This document shows, one piece after another, positions 36,794-46,878 of a DNA stretch of 64,000 nucleotides. The notes under the pieces are model-generated. The model was given only the letters and a program-made list of their open reading frames with translations, searched no databases and was not told the origin of the DNA. Every line of letters starts with the position of its first letter. Positions within the stretch are counted from its first letter, which is position 1. The position numbers and the translations under genes are program-made. Source of the DNA: Fibrobacterota bacterium (GTDB lineage Bacteria > Fibrobacterota > Chitinivibrionia > Chitinivibrionales > Chitinispirillaceae); NCBI GenBank assembly GCA_023412475.1, contig JAEYNR010000032.1, forward strand, positions 1 through 64,000, written 5' to 3'.

Positions 36794-37642
36794 TCATTGA
36801 AGAAGTGAAGGGAACAGAATACTGGTGGGATTAATATTAACTCCCTTATGAATCACCTCGTAATGAAGATGCACTCCTGTGCTTAATCCCGACAGTCCCA
36901 TCTTTCCAATTACCTGCCCCTTTTTAATCCTCTTTCCCTTACTTACCAGTGCCTGCCCTACATGAGCATACACCGTTTGGAATCCACTCTTGTGCTCCAG
37001 CGTTATCTTCACTCCCCAGATAGGATGATTCTCCAAACGGCTAACCACCCCTGAAGCAGCCGCCAGAATAGCAACCCCTTCCGGGGCAACAATATCGATG
37101 CCGAGATGCCGCTTCACTTTGGAAGTAAATGGATCGATAGAGGAACCATAGCCACGCGAGATCACAAAAGAATCTTCCGCCGGATAAATAACAGGAATGT
37201 TTTCCAGCAGATAATAACCATTGATATTATCATAGAAGGACTCAAAGAGCTTTTCCCGGTTTTCAACAAACTGCAACAGCTCATCAGTGCTCATCTTCTG
37301 GAAATCAATTCCTTGTCTGGATGCTGCTGATTCCTCACCTGTGCCGCTAAACTGTGCTGCAACCTTCTGTTTTGTCTCCAGACGGGCTACCTGATCTTTA
37401 AGATTGTTTAAAAGTCTCAGTGTAGATATGATTTTTCTTAACAGGGCATTATTCTGTTCTGTTAAATTATTCTTCTGATTGGTTTCCACCACATTCAACG
37501 TAATATTGTTGAATGGGATAAAATAGCCTAAAAAACCCAATACCATAAGGATAAACAAAGTAACCACCACCGATAGACGGACCCTGATCGTTTTCACAGG
37601 TATCCCACGAGGGGGTACTACGAGAATTGTTCTTTTTTTCAT
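36794..37642 (-). CDS. M23-family (LytM-type) peptidoglycan peptidase
   Basis: A 282-residue inner-membrane-anchored protein. A short basic cytosolic start is followed by a helix (LSVVVTLFILMVLGFLGYFI), a coiled coil (about 50-100) and a C-terminal peptidase domain. Zinc ligands are visible: HLGIDIVAPEG (His, Asp) and GVHLHYEVIHKG (HxH). The layout matches divisome or sporulation-type DD-endopeptidases that cut cross-links during growth. No ftsE/X is adjacent. Confidence 0.9.
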   Translation of the reverse strand: MKKRTILVVPPRGIPVKTIRVRLSVVVTLFILMVLGFLGYFIPFNNITLNVVETNQKNNLTEQNNALLRKIISTLRLLNNLKDQVARLETKQKVAAQFSGTGEESAASRQGIDFQKMSTDELLQFVENREKLFESFYDNINGYYLLENIPVIYPAEDSFVISRGYGSSIDPFTSKVKRHLGIDIVAPEGVAILAAASGVVSRLENHPIWGVKITLEHKSGFQTVYAHVGQALVSKGKRIKKGQVIGKMGLSGLSTGVHLHYEVIHKGVNINPTSILFPSLLQ

Positions 37643-37830
37643 TTAGTGATTCTGCTTATATCCTTATTAACCCAGAAAAAATGATGTTCTGCCTGAAAAT
37701 ACACTTCGGCTTCGCTCAGTGCCCATATCCATTTCTCTTTCAAAATGAACCAGGTATGTTTTTTAAACAAACCGTATCTGCTGCAGAAGCGGCACAACAG
37801 CGCGCGAAGCCAAAGTACACGACTATCATG

Positions 37831-38175
37831 CTAAATTCCGTTAGCCTCGTTTTCTTCATCGGTTTTTGAGTTTTTGGAATTCTCCCCCACCTCTTTGATT
37901 TTCTTGGCAATCTCTATAAGTTCCTCACGCAAAGCAGCTATATTTTCCACCGCTTTTTTAATAGTCAAATCCTGAGCAACATCAGCGCCCTTGCCATCCT
38001 CAAAAAGATCAAACACCCTTTCTCCGATATCACCATAGTTGCGCTCGATTTTACGCTTGGTAGCCATCTCCTCTACCTTTAGTTTCCCTAATCTTGTATA
38101 CTCCTCGATTTTTTCCATAGAAAGAGCTGCGCCATCACGAACTCCTTTTTTCAGCTTCTCCCACATATTATCCAT
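37831..38175 (-). CDS. Small helical hypothetical protein
   Basis: The 114 residues are highly charged and predicted helical throughout: WEKLKKGVRDGAALSMEKIE, then KIERNYGDIGERVFDLFEDG and ALREELIEIAKKIKEVGEN. AGGAGG precedes the ATG by three bases. The pattern resembles small YtxH-like or coiled-coil proteins, but no family is certain. It lies upstream of the M23 gene in the same direction, about 190 bases apart. Confidence 0.75.
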   Translation of the reverse strand: MDNMWEKLKKGVRDGAALSMEKIEEYTRLGKLKVEEMATKRKIERNYGDIGERVFDLFEDGKGADVAQDLTIKKAVENIAALREELIEIAKKIKEVGENSKNSKTDEENEANGI

Positions 38176-38370
38176 AGATCCTCCTGGTAAAAAAGTGTTA
38201 TTGAAGAGAATAAATCTTTAACCAAAATCTGACAATTTCCTTGACAGCCAATTAATCGTCTGAATCAGATTTAATTAAAAATGGTTTCAGCAATTATAAA
38301 TATCAGATTTTTTTAATATAAAACCAAATATAGACTCAATATCAGTGCCAATTTCCCCTTTTTCCAGATA

Positions 38371-40722
38371 ATGCTCCTTCCCTTGTTTGAACCACAACCG
38401 GAAAAATGCTATCTTTTGACCATGCCTAATTCAGAACCCCTTAGCTGCTTTCTTTTAAACTACGCTAGCCGTGATATTCGAAACCACTTTGAAATCACCC
38501 TGTATGCAGTTGCTGAAAATCAGTCGTCTGTAAAGATTCTTGTCGATAATTTTCGTCCAATGTTTTTCGTTCCCCGAACTACAGACCCAAATCTTACTAT
38601 TAAAGCAGCAGAACGAAAAGTACTTCCTCTAAAGGCTATGGACAAAACAGAGGTTGACTGTCTTTATTTCAGCACCTATTCGTCCTTTCTTGAGACAAAA
38701 GAGCAACTCCATAAAGCCGGTATCATTCTTTATGAATCAGACATCAACCCTGTAGAACGCTTTTTAATGGAGAGATTTGTAGCAGGCGGATTTGATGCTT
38801 CAGGCATCATCAGCAACCACAATGGAACGATTTTTCTCTACAATCCCCAAATCAGGGGTACCGATGTAAATCCATCGCTGCTGGTATTGTCTTTTGATAT
38901 CGAAACCAGCACAGAAACCGGACAGATCTACAGTATCGCCTGCAGTGGTAAAACCGATGCAGTCTTTATTGTTGGGAAAGGAGAACCTGCCGGACCGATA
39001 ACCTTCTGTTCCCATGAAAAAGAGTTGATTCAGTGTTTTTTCCAGCACATCAGTGATCAAAACCCCGATATTCTGATCGGCTGGAACGTCATCAATTTTG
39101 ATCTTCAAAAGCTTTTTGAGCGTTGCACCTTATTAAATATCCCTTTTAATTTAGGAAAGGATAGTGGTTCACGAATCATTCCAAACCGCTCCGGTACCGA
39201 TCTTCTGGTACGAATCCCCGGAAGACTTGTTATGGATGTGCCCACTATGCTAAGAGCCAACTACATTACATTTGAGGAGTATTCCCTCAACTTTGTGGCC
39301 TCAGCAATGCTTAACAAAACAAAACTGATCGAAAAAAGCGGTGAAGAAAAAATAGCAGAGATAAACCGACTTTTCAAAGAAGATAAACCGGCTCTGGCAC
39401 AATATAACCTGGAGGACGCCAGGTTGACGCTGGAAATATTTAACAAAGCCGGCATCCTTCCCAATGCAGTCGAAAGGTCGAAACGCTCAGGCCTTCTCCT
39501 TGACAGAACAGGTGGAAGCGTGGCCGCATTCGATCATCTTTACCTGCCCCGTTTACACAGGCTTGGATTTGTAGCTGCAAATGCGACAGACATCCCCCCA
39601 CCCTCCAGTCCTCTGCCCGGTGGTTATGTACTGGAGCCGGTTCCAGGAATCTATGACAACGTCCTTGTTCTTGACTTCAGAAGCCTTTACCCTTCAATCA
39701 TTCTTACCTTTAAAATCGATCCTTTGGGCTTCCATATCAATTCAAAAACAAAAATCAAGACTCCTGCAGGCACCTGTTTTTCCGCCGAAACCTCAATACT
39801 GCCCGAAATCATCAAGCATCTTCTTGAAGCTCGTGCCAAGGCGAAAAGGGATAAAAAACCCTACCTGTCCCAGGCAATAAAGATCCTGATGAATAGTTTC
39901 TATGGAGTGTTGGGAGCACAAGGGTGTCGATTTTTCTCCTCCGAGCTGGCAACTACTATCACCAGAACCGGTCAGTTTATCCTCAAAGAAACCATAAAAC
40001 ATATCCACTCAACAACCCCTTACCAGGTCATCTATGGTGATACAGATTCGATCTTTGTACTGCTTGGCCCTGGTAAAGAAAATGAAGCCACTGGCATAGG
40101 GAATACATTATCCGAACAGATAACCACCTGGCTTGCCAGATATCTGGAAAGCTCTTTCATGGTGACATCCGCACTTAATCTGGAATTTGAGACCCATTTC
40201 CGCCACTTCCTTATGCCCTCGGTAAGGGGTGGAACTTACGGAAGCAAAAAGCATTATTGCGGAAGTATCCTGGAAAATGATGAGATGAAACTGATTTTCA
40301 AAGGCATGGAATCTGCACGCTCAGATTGGACCGATCTTGCAAAGGATTTCCAAAATGAGCTGATAAAAAGGGTTTTTTCAGAACAGCCGGTTCAAGATTA
40401 CGTCAACGATACGGTAAACAAGGTGAAAAAAGGGGTTTTTGATAACCAACTGGTTTATAAGAAACGGTTGCGTAAAAATCTCAATGAATATGTCAATGTT
40501 CCACCACATGCGCAGGCCGCCCGCCTCTTAAAATCACCTGCACACATAATCCGATACTATATCACCACCAGCGGCCCTCAACCCCTCGAAAACCTCTCCT
40601 CTCCCATTGACTATGATCATTATATCGACTGTCAGCTCAAACCAGTTGCAGATTCGATTCTGGAGTTTTCAGGAACCAGCTTTGATAACATTATCTCCGG
40701 CCAACAAAACCTCTTTGGCTAA
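38371..40722 (+). CDS. polB: Family B DNA polymerase (Pol II type)
   Basis: A 783-residue polymerase with an active-looking exonuclease (SFDIETSTETGQIYSIA; NPDILIGWNVINFDLQ) and polymerase motifs A (DFRSLYPSII, Asp435), B (KILMNSFYGVLGAQ) and C (YGDTDSIFV, Asp557/559). Its length and motif set agree with bacterial Pol II, which acts in repair and replication restart. The ATG at 38371 lacks a clear ribosome binding site; an ATG 18 codons later is an alternative. No SOS box or repair operon was recognised around it. Confidence 0.93.
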   Translation: MLLPLFEPQPEKCYLLTMPNSEPLSCFLLNYASRDIRNHFEITLYAVAENQSSVKILVDNFRPMFFVPRTTDPNLTIKAAERKVLPLKAMDKTEVDCLYFSTYSSFLETKEQLHKAGIILYESDINPVERFLMERFVAGGFDASGIISNHNGTIFLYNPQIRGTDVNPSLLVLSFDIETSTETGQIYSIACSGKTDAVFIVGKGEPAGPITFCSHEKELIQCFFQHISDQNPDILIGWNVINFDLQKLFERCTLLNIPFNLGKDSGSRIIPNRSGTDLLVRIPGRLVMDVPTMLRANYITFEEYSLNFVASAMLNKTKLIEKSGEEKIAEINRLFKEDKPALAQYNLEDARLTLEIFNKAGILPNAVERSKRSGLLLDRTGGSVAAFDHLYLPRLHRLGFVAANATDIPPPSSPLPGGYVLEPVPGIYDNVLVLDFRSLYPSIILTFKIDPLGFHINSKTKIKTPAGTCFSAETSILPEIIKHLLEARAKAKRDKKPYLSQAIKILMNSFYGVLGAQGCRFFSSELATTITRTGQFILKETIKHIHSTTPYQVIYGDTDSIFVLLGPGKENEATGIGNTLSEQITTWLARYLESSFMVTSALNLEFETHFRHFLMPSVRGGTYGSKKHYCGSILENDEMKLIFKGMESARSDWTDLAKDFQNELIKRVFSEQPVQDYVNDTVNKVKKGVFDNQLVYKKRLRKNLNEYVNVPPHAQAARLLKSPAHIIRYYITTSGPQPLENLSSPIDYDHYIDCQLKPVADSILEFSGTSFDNIISGQQNLFG

Positions 40723-41063
40723 GGATAAATCCAGATCCAGTAATCAATGTAGCTGTTTTTAGAAAAGATCACAAAGAATAAGCACGAAATATCCGGGTAG
40801 AATCGGGTGAGTCAAACCCTTAAGCTATCACGAAAGAATGGTGCAATTTCGTGCATCCGAACAATAACTCCTGGCCCAAGTGATTCCCTATCCTGTCCCT
40901 CTGGTGCTTACTGCAATATAAGAGAGACTGAAAAGAAGCATAGGCCACCCCTGCATTATCCGGTTACTCCCGATTATTGTAATGTAACTTTTTCACTAAT
41001 CACCTCACCTCCGGAGTGTATTTTAAAACTTTTGTAGCACGTTAATTTTTGTTTCAAGGAGTA
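40723..41063. other. Intergenic, nothing recognised
   Basis: A short open frame is present but not credible. I looked for a histidine-rich leader peptide or a T-box before hisS and saw neither. Confidence 0.45.
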
Positions 41064-41066
41064 ATG

Positions 41067-42356
41067 ATGACTGTTTTATCCGGTCCCAAAGGGACCCGGG
41101 ATTTTTATCCGGAAGAGATGTCTTTTCAACAGTTTATTTTTTCAACCTGGAAAAAAACCTGCCAGCGATACGGATTTGAAAATTACGAAGCTCCCATGTT
41201 CGAGCACCTGGAAATTTACACTCAAAAGTCCGGAGATGAGATCGAAAAACAGCTCTACACCTTCAAAGATAAAGCTGAACGGATGATGGCATTGCGTCCT
41301 GAGCTTACCCCTTCTCTAGCCCGGATGGTAGCTGCAAAAGGAAATGCTCTAAAACGGCCGGTACGCTGGTATTCAATTCCGCGACTATTCAGATATGAGA
41401 AGATGCAGAGAGGGCGGTTGAGAGAGTTTTTCCAATTGAATATGGATATTCTGGGAGTAGAGGATGTGAGCGCGGATGCAGAGCTTATCTCTGCGGTTAT
41501 CGATATGATGCGTGATCTTGGTTTTACTTCTGATGATTTCAGGGTAAGAATTTCCAGCCGAACACTTCTGGAGGAGCTGTTCACGGCTTCGGGACTTGAC
41601 AAAGATTCATTCTCCTCACTGTATGCGCTTCTGGATAGAAAAAACAAAATTAGTGAACAGCAATACAAAGAGGAACTGGGCAGTATAATTCCCGGTGAAG
41701 ATCTTCGAAACAAATTCCTGGCCATTTTTGCATCCGATTCTCTTGACCAGATTCAGCAGAACACCGGGGAAACGCCTGCTCTTAATGACCTTAAACAGTT
41801 ATTTGAACTTCTTAACTTCTACGGATTCTCTGATTTTGTCACTTTTGACATAGGTATCGTGCGGGGACTGGCTTATTATACCGGTATTGTGTTTGAAGTT
41901 TTTGATATTAAAAAAAGCATGCGCGCAATTGCTGGTGGCGGACGTTACGATAAACTGGTGCAATTGTACGGCGGTCCGTCTACTCCTGCAGTGGGATTTG
42001 CTGCCGGAGATGTAGTATTGGGAGATCTGCTTAAGGAAAAGGGGCTACAGCCGCCCCTGTCTGCGCGTAGTGAAGTTTATCTGGTGGCCATAGGAGACTG
42101 TGGACTAAAGGAGCTCATAAACCTTGCTCAACAAATCCGGTCCTTTGGCATCTCCTGTGAATTCCCTCTTAAAATCTCCAGTGTCGGCAAACAGCTAAAA
42201 GCTGCTAATGCTGCCAGATCCCGTGTTACAATATTTGTGGGCGGTGATGAGGCAAAAGAGGGCAAGTACCGTTGCAAGGATATGTCAAGCGGCACAGAGG
42301 ATCTGGTTGATCAGAAAGAAATAATCGGATTTCTTCAGGAAAAGCTGCGAGGGTAA
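41067..42356 (+). CDS. hisS: Histidyl-tRNA synthetase
   Basis: A class II aminoacyl-tRNA synthetase of about 429 residues. Landmarks are GPKGTRDFYPEEM at the N-terminus, motif 1 around ALRPELTPSLARMVA, motif 2 FRYEKMQRGRLREFFQLNMD, the His-binding GLAYYTGIVFEVFD, motif 3 AGGGRYDKLVQLYGG, and a C-terminal anticodon-binding domain. The start is one of two adjacent ATGs at 41064/41067; GGAG is two and five bases away respectively, so 41067 is preferred. Confidence 0.95.
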   Translation: MTVLSGPKGTRDFYPEEMSFQQFIFSTWKKTCQRYGFENYEAPMFEHLEIYTQKSGDEIEKQLYTFKDKAERMMALRPELTPSLARMVAAKGNALKRPVRWYSIPRLFRYEKMQRGRLREFFQLNMDILGVEDVSADAELISAVIDMMRDLGFTSDDFRVRISSRTLLEELFTASGLDKDSFSSLYALLDRKNKISEQQYKEELGSIIPGEDLRNKFLAIFASDSLDQIQQNTGETPALNDLKQLFELLNFYGFSDFVTFDIGIVRGLAYYTGIVFEVFDIKKSMRAIAGGGRYDKLVQLYGGPSTPAVGFAAGDVVLGDLLKEKGLQPPLSARSEVYLVAIGDCGLKELINLAQQIRSFGISCEFPLKISSVGKQLKAANAARSRVTIFVGGDEAKEGKYRCKDMSSGTEDLVDQKEIIGFLQEKLRG

Positions 42357-42403
42357 ATTATTATTCCAGCAATTAATAAACAAATCCTAAATCACAATTA
42401 TTA

Positions 42404-42606
42404 AATCCTAAACAAATTCCAATTCCTAATTAGCAATTTTCTAAACAAAGACCAGGAAAAAGGCAAACAAGATCTTATCCCCTGAAGGGATAAGGAAAAA
42501 AACAGATCAACAGGAAAAGGGAAAGATGATTCACTTCCCAAACTTTAGTACTTGAGACACTCTTATCTCTGTTTAGAAATTAGAATTTTGGAATTTGTTT
42601 AGGATT
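42404..42606. repeat. Imperfect long inverted repeat around the palindromic repeat copy 2
   Basis: The left arm, beginning AAATCCTAAACAAATTCC near 42404, matches the reverse complement of the right arm ending GGAATTTGTTTAGGATTT near 42606. Each arm is about 40 bases with gaps. Between them lies CTTATCCC-CTGAA-GGGATAAG (42474-42494) followed by GGAAAAAAACAGA, the same as the copy at 17632. No gene from 42357 to 42726. Confidence 0.6.
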
Positions 42607-42726
42607 TCAGATTTGAGTTTTGGGGTTTGTTTAGGATTTCGCAACTGTCTGGAAAAACGCTTAATAGCTAAAATCGAAGCATATTAATCGAAAAATAGGG
42701 AGAGCTACAGTAGTAATTCCCCTTTA

Positions 42727-43116
42727 TTAAATCCGTCGTTGCGATGAATATGCCAGAGCGGCTTTCGATGAACCATGGAGACTTGAGAGCTCCTGTCTGA
42801 TATTTCTCATACTAAAGGTGATTTTTTCGTTTATGCGGCTATCCAGAGAAATTATATCTCTGATCAGATCACTGATCTCATTTTTAAGCATTGAGCAATC
42901 CCAGTAGGAACTGACTGAGTTTACTTTTCTGAGACGAGTAAACTCTGCTTCCTTGCGATAAAGCTCTTTGAGCAGATTTTCTCTTATTTTCAGAGATTTT
43001 TCCAAAGCCTCTTCAGAGAAATTATCCACCAGTGCTATTGAAAGTTCTTTTATAGAGCTGTAAAGCTCTTTAATTTGCTTTAAGATATTAGTTATATCCG
43101 CAATATTCATTTTCAT
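42727..43116 (-). CDS. FliT-like flagellar chaperone candidate
   Basis: The 129 residues are all-helical (KQIKELYSSIKELSIALVDN; LKIRENLLKELYRKEAEFTR). The family is not certain from sequence, but the gene overlaps the fliS stop by four bases and follows fliD-fliS, the usual site of fliT, the export chaperone for FliD. Size and helicity fit. It could alternatively be an FlgN-like protein. Confidence 0.7.
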   Translation of the reverse strand: MKMNIADITNILKQIKELYSSIKELSIALVDNFSEEALEKSLKIRENLLKELYRKEAEFTRLRKVNSVSSYWDCSMLKNEISDLIRDIISLDSRINEKITFSMRNIRQELSSLHGSSKAALAYSSQRRI

Positions 43117-43526
43117 ACTGCCAAAGAATTCAGTTTTATATCAGAGACATTTTCCGTTTTTGTTTTTTGAACAGCCTCAGCCCAGGCTTCTCTTAGCGAT
43201 TCCATATATCCTAACACTTCAGTCAGTTTCTCTTTATTTTGTTTCACACTTGCTTCCACCAGACATCGAAGCATATAGTCGTAAAGATTATACAGATTTC
43301 GTGCAATATCGCCGACGTCCATTTTTAAAGCGGTCAAAAGCTCGGTTATGGCATCCTGAACTTTGAAAATGTGCTTTGTTCTCTCCTCCAACAGAAGACG
43401 GTCATCGAATTTTTCCAATGCTAGTTTGCAGTTTACTATTGCTATGTCATAAGCAATCAGAATGAGTCTACCCTGATCAGCAGTATCCACATTTGCGGTT
43501 TTGTATACATTGTAGCCCTGTTTCAC
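43113..43526 (-). CDS. fliS: Flagellin export chaperone
   Basis: Binds the C-terminus of flagellin in the cytosol and prevents premature polymerisation. The 137 residues show YKTANVDTADQGRLILIAYD, an adapted form of the 'Y..n.v.TAsPgkLilmLYdGai' motif, and NLYNLYDYMLRCLVEAS, the second conserved helix. It starts at GTG with GGGAGG inside the end of fliD. A three-gene fliD-fliS-fliT unit implies the organism is flagellated. Confidence 0.92.
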   Translation of the reverse strand: MKQGYNVYKTANVDTADQGRLILIAYDIAIVNCKLALEKFDDRLLLEERTKHIFKVQDAITELLTALKMDVGDIARNLYNLYDYMLRCLVEASVKQNKEKLTEVLGYMESLREAWAEAVQKTKTENVSDIKLNSLAV

Positions 43527-43528
43527 AA

Positions 43529-45505
43529 TTACCTCCCATTTTGTTGATACAGAAAAGATGATGAAGTCATCTGAGATCCCTGTGTTTTCATCTGATTCAT
43601 TGCCTGTTCCATAGCGCTGAACTGTTTTACCAGTCTTAATCTGTATTTTTCAATTCTATCCTCAAGCTTCAGTATCCGTTCATCTGCATATTTCATGCTT
43701 CTTCGCCAGGACTCCTGACGTAATGCGACAGTTCCTTCGGACCCGTCTGTTAGTTTATTGACGCTCTCATCCAAAATCGCCGCGAGTCCCTTGGAAAAAG
43801 AGAAGGTTGCAGATCCACCTCCAATGCTTCCCACCGGAGCTGTTAATGAAAGACCTTTTGCCGGACCATCAGAGAAATTGACTATCTCACCAGTTCGGGC
43901 ATCCGAAACATACCATTCAGAAGATCCCTGCACTTGAATGCGAAAATGTTGTGCATCTACTTCTTCCAGAATATATGCCCCTGATTTGGTATCTTTAGTC
44001 GTTCTTCCCAGACTTACTCCTGGGTTGTCAGAAACACCTGTGGTGGTAAAGAGCCGTACAACTTCATCAAAACCTTTATCCAGTGCTTTTTTAAACATCT
44101 CATCATCAATCTTGTACTCTCCAGTTGCAGTATCGGTCTTTAATCCAATAAGAGTAAAATTAGTGTATGTTCCTTCAAACGTATCGAACTGCTGCTGAAA
44201 GAAAGACCGTACCTGAGAGACTATGCTTGAAGTAGTTGAGTCACCTGCCAAAGCACCATTCGTACTTTTCTCATCATCGGGATTTGCATGCTTGGTGCTG
44301 TCTTTTGAGAACCGTAGCAGTGCGTTATAGGCATCAACCAGTTCCTGGAATTTCTTTTTAATCTCATCATTGTCTCGTGTCAATTCTACTTTAACAGTTT
44401 CCTCTGCACTCAAACTATGAAGCTGAAAAGTGGCACCTGTTACAAAACCGGAAGCGGAATTTTTATTTGATGACATAAAAACATTTTCAACACTGAAATA
44501 AGCATCCTTACCGGTTGAAAGTACGCCTGCCCCCTCATCTCCAATCACCGAAACAGACAAAGCATGAGATGCGGCACCGATATTTAAGTTATTCAGAGCT
44601 AAACGTGAAGTACCGGCTGCTTTATCGGATATAAGCAGATTTCCCGACTCATCGAATGATGAGTCAATCATTCCATTGTAAGCTTTGTTTAATTCTTTAA
44701 GAAAATCCTCTGCAGTAGCTCCGGTTTTTTTCACTATAGTTGCGCTTACCGCACGCCCGTCACGGTCAAAGCCATCGATAGTTATACTTTGTCCTGCAGC
44801 CAGAGCCTCAAATTCGGATCTGATATCAGATGCAGAACTTAGCTGCTGACTGATATTTCCCTTATCCCCATCAGCATCCATAATGATGCCAAGATCCTGC
44901 AGTGTTGATCCTGAGATGTCACGATATTGCACACCACCGCTTCCACTCTCTTTACTAGAAATGACCAGCCGGTAATCGGTCTCACTTACTTTAAGCACCG
45001 AGGCAGACACACCAATCTTTTTTCCATCCTCATCAGTTGCATTGTTGATTTTTGATCTGAGGTCCTGGATCGTATCATCATCATCTACAGTGATTGAAAC
45101 ACCACCAATACTTATTTCACCGGCCCCTATGCCTAAACTTGACAATGATTCGGTTTGACTGGTAATCTTCCCATCTGCGCTGATCATTTTCTCATTTGCA
45201 GCGAGTTGAAAAACTCGTACATCGTATTGGGCATCGACACTACCGGTCCCACCCTCAATAGTGACAGCTTTGTCATTGGAACTTTTGGAGGTAAAAAGAT
45301 CGAAGGAACTTACCTTGGAGAGGGCATTTGCCTTTGAACTAAGATCAGAGAGTAAAGATTTGAATTTTGAATAGGCATCAATCTTCACCTGATATGCTTT
45401 TTTTTCGCTCTGAACTTTAGTAACTTTCTGTCTCTCAAGTTCGACCAGAGAATCAATGATATACTGAGTATCAATTCCGGATGGCCCATTAATTGAGATT
45501 CCCAT
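43529..45505 (-). CDS. fliD: Flagellar filament cap protein
   Basis: A 658-residue cap protein (HAP2) that guides flagellin assembly at the filament tip. The N-terminal GPSGIDTQYIIDSLVELERQ and the AYQVKIDAYSKFKSLLSDLS segment are typical; the C-terminal YADERILKLEDRIEKYRLRL coiled coil and the FSAMEQAMNQMKTQ ending are strongly conserved. The central part is beta-rich and variable. Its length is in the longer range for FliD. AGGAG precedes the ATG. Confidence 0.94.
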   Translation of the reverse strand: MGISINGPSGIDTQYIIDSLVELERQKVTKVQSEKKAYQVKIDAYSKFKSLLSDLSSKANALSKVSSFDLFTSKSSNDKAVTIEGGTGSVDAQYDVRVFQLAANEKMISADGKITSQTESLSSLGIGAGEISIGGVSITVDDDDTIQDLRSKINNATDEDGKKIGVSASVLKVSETDYRLVISSKESGSGGVQYRDISGSTLQDLGIIMDADGDKGNISQQLSSASDIRSEFEALAAGQSITIDGFDRDGRAVSATIVKKTGATAEDFLKELNKAYNGMIDSSFDESGNLLISDKAAGTSRLALNNLNIGAASHALSVSVIGDEGAGVLSTGKDAYFSVENVFMSSNKNSASGFVTGATFQLHSLSAEETVKVELTRDNDEIKKKFQELVDAYNALLRFSKDSTKHANPDDEKSTNGALAGDSTTSSIVSQVRSFFQQQFDTFEGTYTNFTLIGLKTDTATGEYKIDDEMFKKALDKGFDEVVRLFTTTGVSDNPGVSLGRTTKDTKSGAYILEEVDAQHFRIQVQGSSEWYVSDARTGEIVNFSDGPAKGLSLTAPVGSIGGGSATFSFSKGLAAILDESVNKLTDGSEGTVALRQESWRRSMKYADERILKLEDRIEKYRLRLVKQFSAMEQAMNQMKTQGSQMTSSSFLYQQNGR

Positions 45506-45639
45506 AACTTTTTCTCCTTATAAAATGCTCCTTAATAAAAGTATCGGCAAAATTAATTCAAACCTTTATCATTATATTAAATAATCTGATTATACCAGGA
45601 TAACACTGAATTATTTCAGTAAGAACTGCCGTAAAGTGG

Positions 45640-46740
45640 CTATTTTAAACTTATTTCTTCATTTTCTGATGAAGTAGAATCATCGGAGTCGCTTTTTACA
45701 GTAAATTTAAAGATGGTTCTGGGAATTTGCTTGTCTCCTTCGATCCATATCTTTCCACCCAGAGCTTCAATGGCCATTTTGCTGAATGTTAAACCCAAAC
45801 CGAAATTCTGCCCCTGGATAGCAGTAGCTGTTTTGTTTGTTCCAAAAAATTTATCAAAAACCGCCTCTCTATACTCTTCAGGTATAAAGGAACCATCATT
45901 AGAAATTGAGACTACAAGCAGTTCATTCTCTCTTTCAAAACAGACCTTTACCGGCATATCGGGAAAAGAAAACCGTAGTGCATTGGCTACGATGTTACAT
46001 ATTATTCGCAGGAACAGATCTTTATCAGTAGTAACTTCCATTTCCGGATCGGTTTTGAACTCAAATTCCAAGGGATTAAAAAAACTTAGTGAATTCTCAA
46101 CCTGCTCTTTCAGAACGAATCTGGTTTTTCTGGCAGAAAGGGTTCCTTTTTCAAAAGTGGTAACTCCCAGTATATTGCCGATCATCATCTGTATACGCTG
46201 AACACCGTTTGTAGCAGTTTCAAAAAGACGTTCTTGCACAGGAGAGAGATCTTCGATTGTATCCTGCAAGACCTCTACCGCTCCAGAAACACATTGCAAA
46301 GGATTCTTAAGATCGTGAATGACCATATCTATGTAGAGTTCTTTTACCTGTTCAACCCGTTTTTTGTCCAGTGCAGTTGCGGCTATTCTATAGAAAGCAC
46401 GATGATCGAAGGGCTTAGTCATGAAATCCAGAGCTCCTCTTTTCATACATATAAGACCGACTTCCAGCCTGTCATGAGATGTAAACATTATGACCTGAAC
46501 ATGGCGGTTTCTCTCTTTAATCATCGGCAAAAGCTCAGGACCGCTCAGTCCCCTTCCCAGATTGACATCGAGAAGCACGATATCTACTGTTGGATTGGTT
46601 TCTATATAGAGGAGGCCTTCATCTGCGGAAAGTGCATAATCGGCTTTGAACCCATCGAGTTCAAGAAGACCGCATACGCCTGTACAGATTGATAACTCAT
46701 CATCAATCAGCAATACATGAGGCACACCGTTTTTATCCAT
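45640..46740 (-). CDS. Soluble receiver-histidine kinase hybrid
   Basis: A 366-residue cytosolic signalling protein. Residues 8-120 form a CheY-like receiver (LLIDDELSICTG; Asp58 in VLLDVNLG; Lys in MTKPFD). This is followed by HisKA with the phospho-His in MVIHDLKNPLQ (His142), then HATPase with ICNIVANALRFSFPD, VSISNDGSF and GLGLTFSKMAIEALGGKIW. No membrane segment or sensor domain: input probably comes by phosphorylation of the receiver. AGGAG precedes the ATG. It lies upstream of fliD in the same direction, about 135 bases apart, so a role in motility control is possible but unproven. Confidence 0.92.
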   Translation of the reverse strand: MDKNGVPHVLLIDDELSICTGVCGLLELDGFKADYALSADEGLLYIETNPTVDIVLLDVNLGRGLSGPELLPMIKERNRHVQVIMFTSHDRLEVGLICMKRGALDFMTKPFDHRAFYRIAATALDKKRVEQVKELYIDMVIHDLKNPLQCVSGAVEVLQDTIEDLSPVQERLFETATNGVQRIQMMIGNILGVTTFEKGTLSARKTRFVLKEQVENSLSFFNPLEFEFKTDPEMEVTTDKDLFLRIICNIVANALRFSFPDMPVKVCFERENELLVVSISNDGSFIPEEYREAVFDKFFGTNKTATAIQGQNFGLGLTFSKMAIEALGGKIWIEGDKQIPRTIFKFTVKSDSDDSTSSENEEISLK

Positions 46741-46878
46741 TGTTTCTCCTGAAAACAGTATTTTACGGAATCTTTTTTACATTCCTGATACCAGGTAACC
46801 GATACTGATACTTGTGATTATTGCACGAAAAGATTAAAATACCTTAAAACAGGATATTATAACATTATTTGCTGATTT

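Noticed and set aside
37627..37869. 80-codon plus-strand frame between the M23 gene and the small helical protein gene
   Set aside because: It overlaps the downstream gene on the other strand and contains the translation of a common noncoding 'CTTCGGCTTCGCTCAGTG' type of sequence.
40723..41063. Histidine leader peptide or T-box before hisS
   Set aside because: No run of His codons, no T-box sequence and no terminator/antiterminator pair could be found.
42727..46740. Larger flagellar/chemotaxis operon
   Set aside because: Only fliD, fliS and a FliT-like gene are present. The adjacent receiver-kinase has no motility-specific domain.
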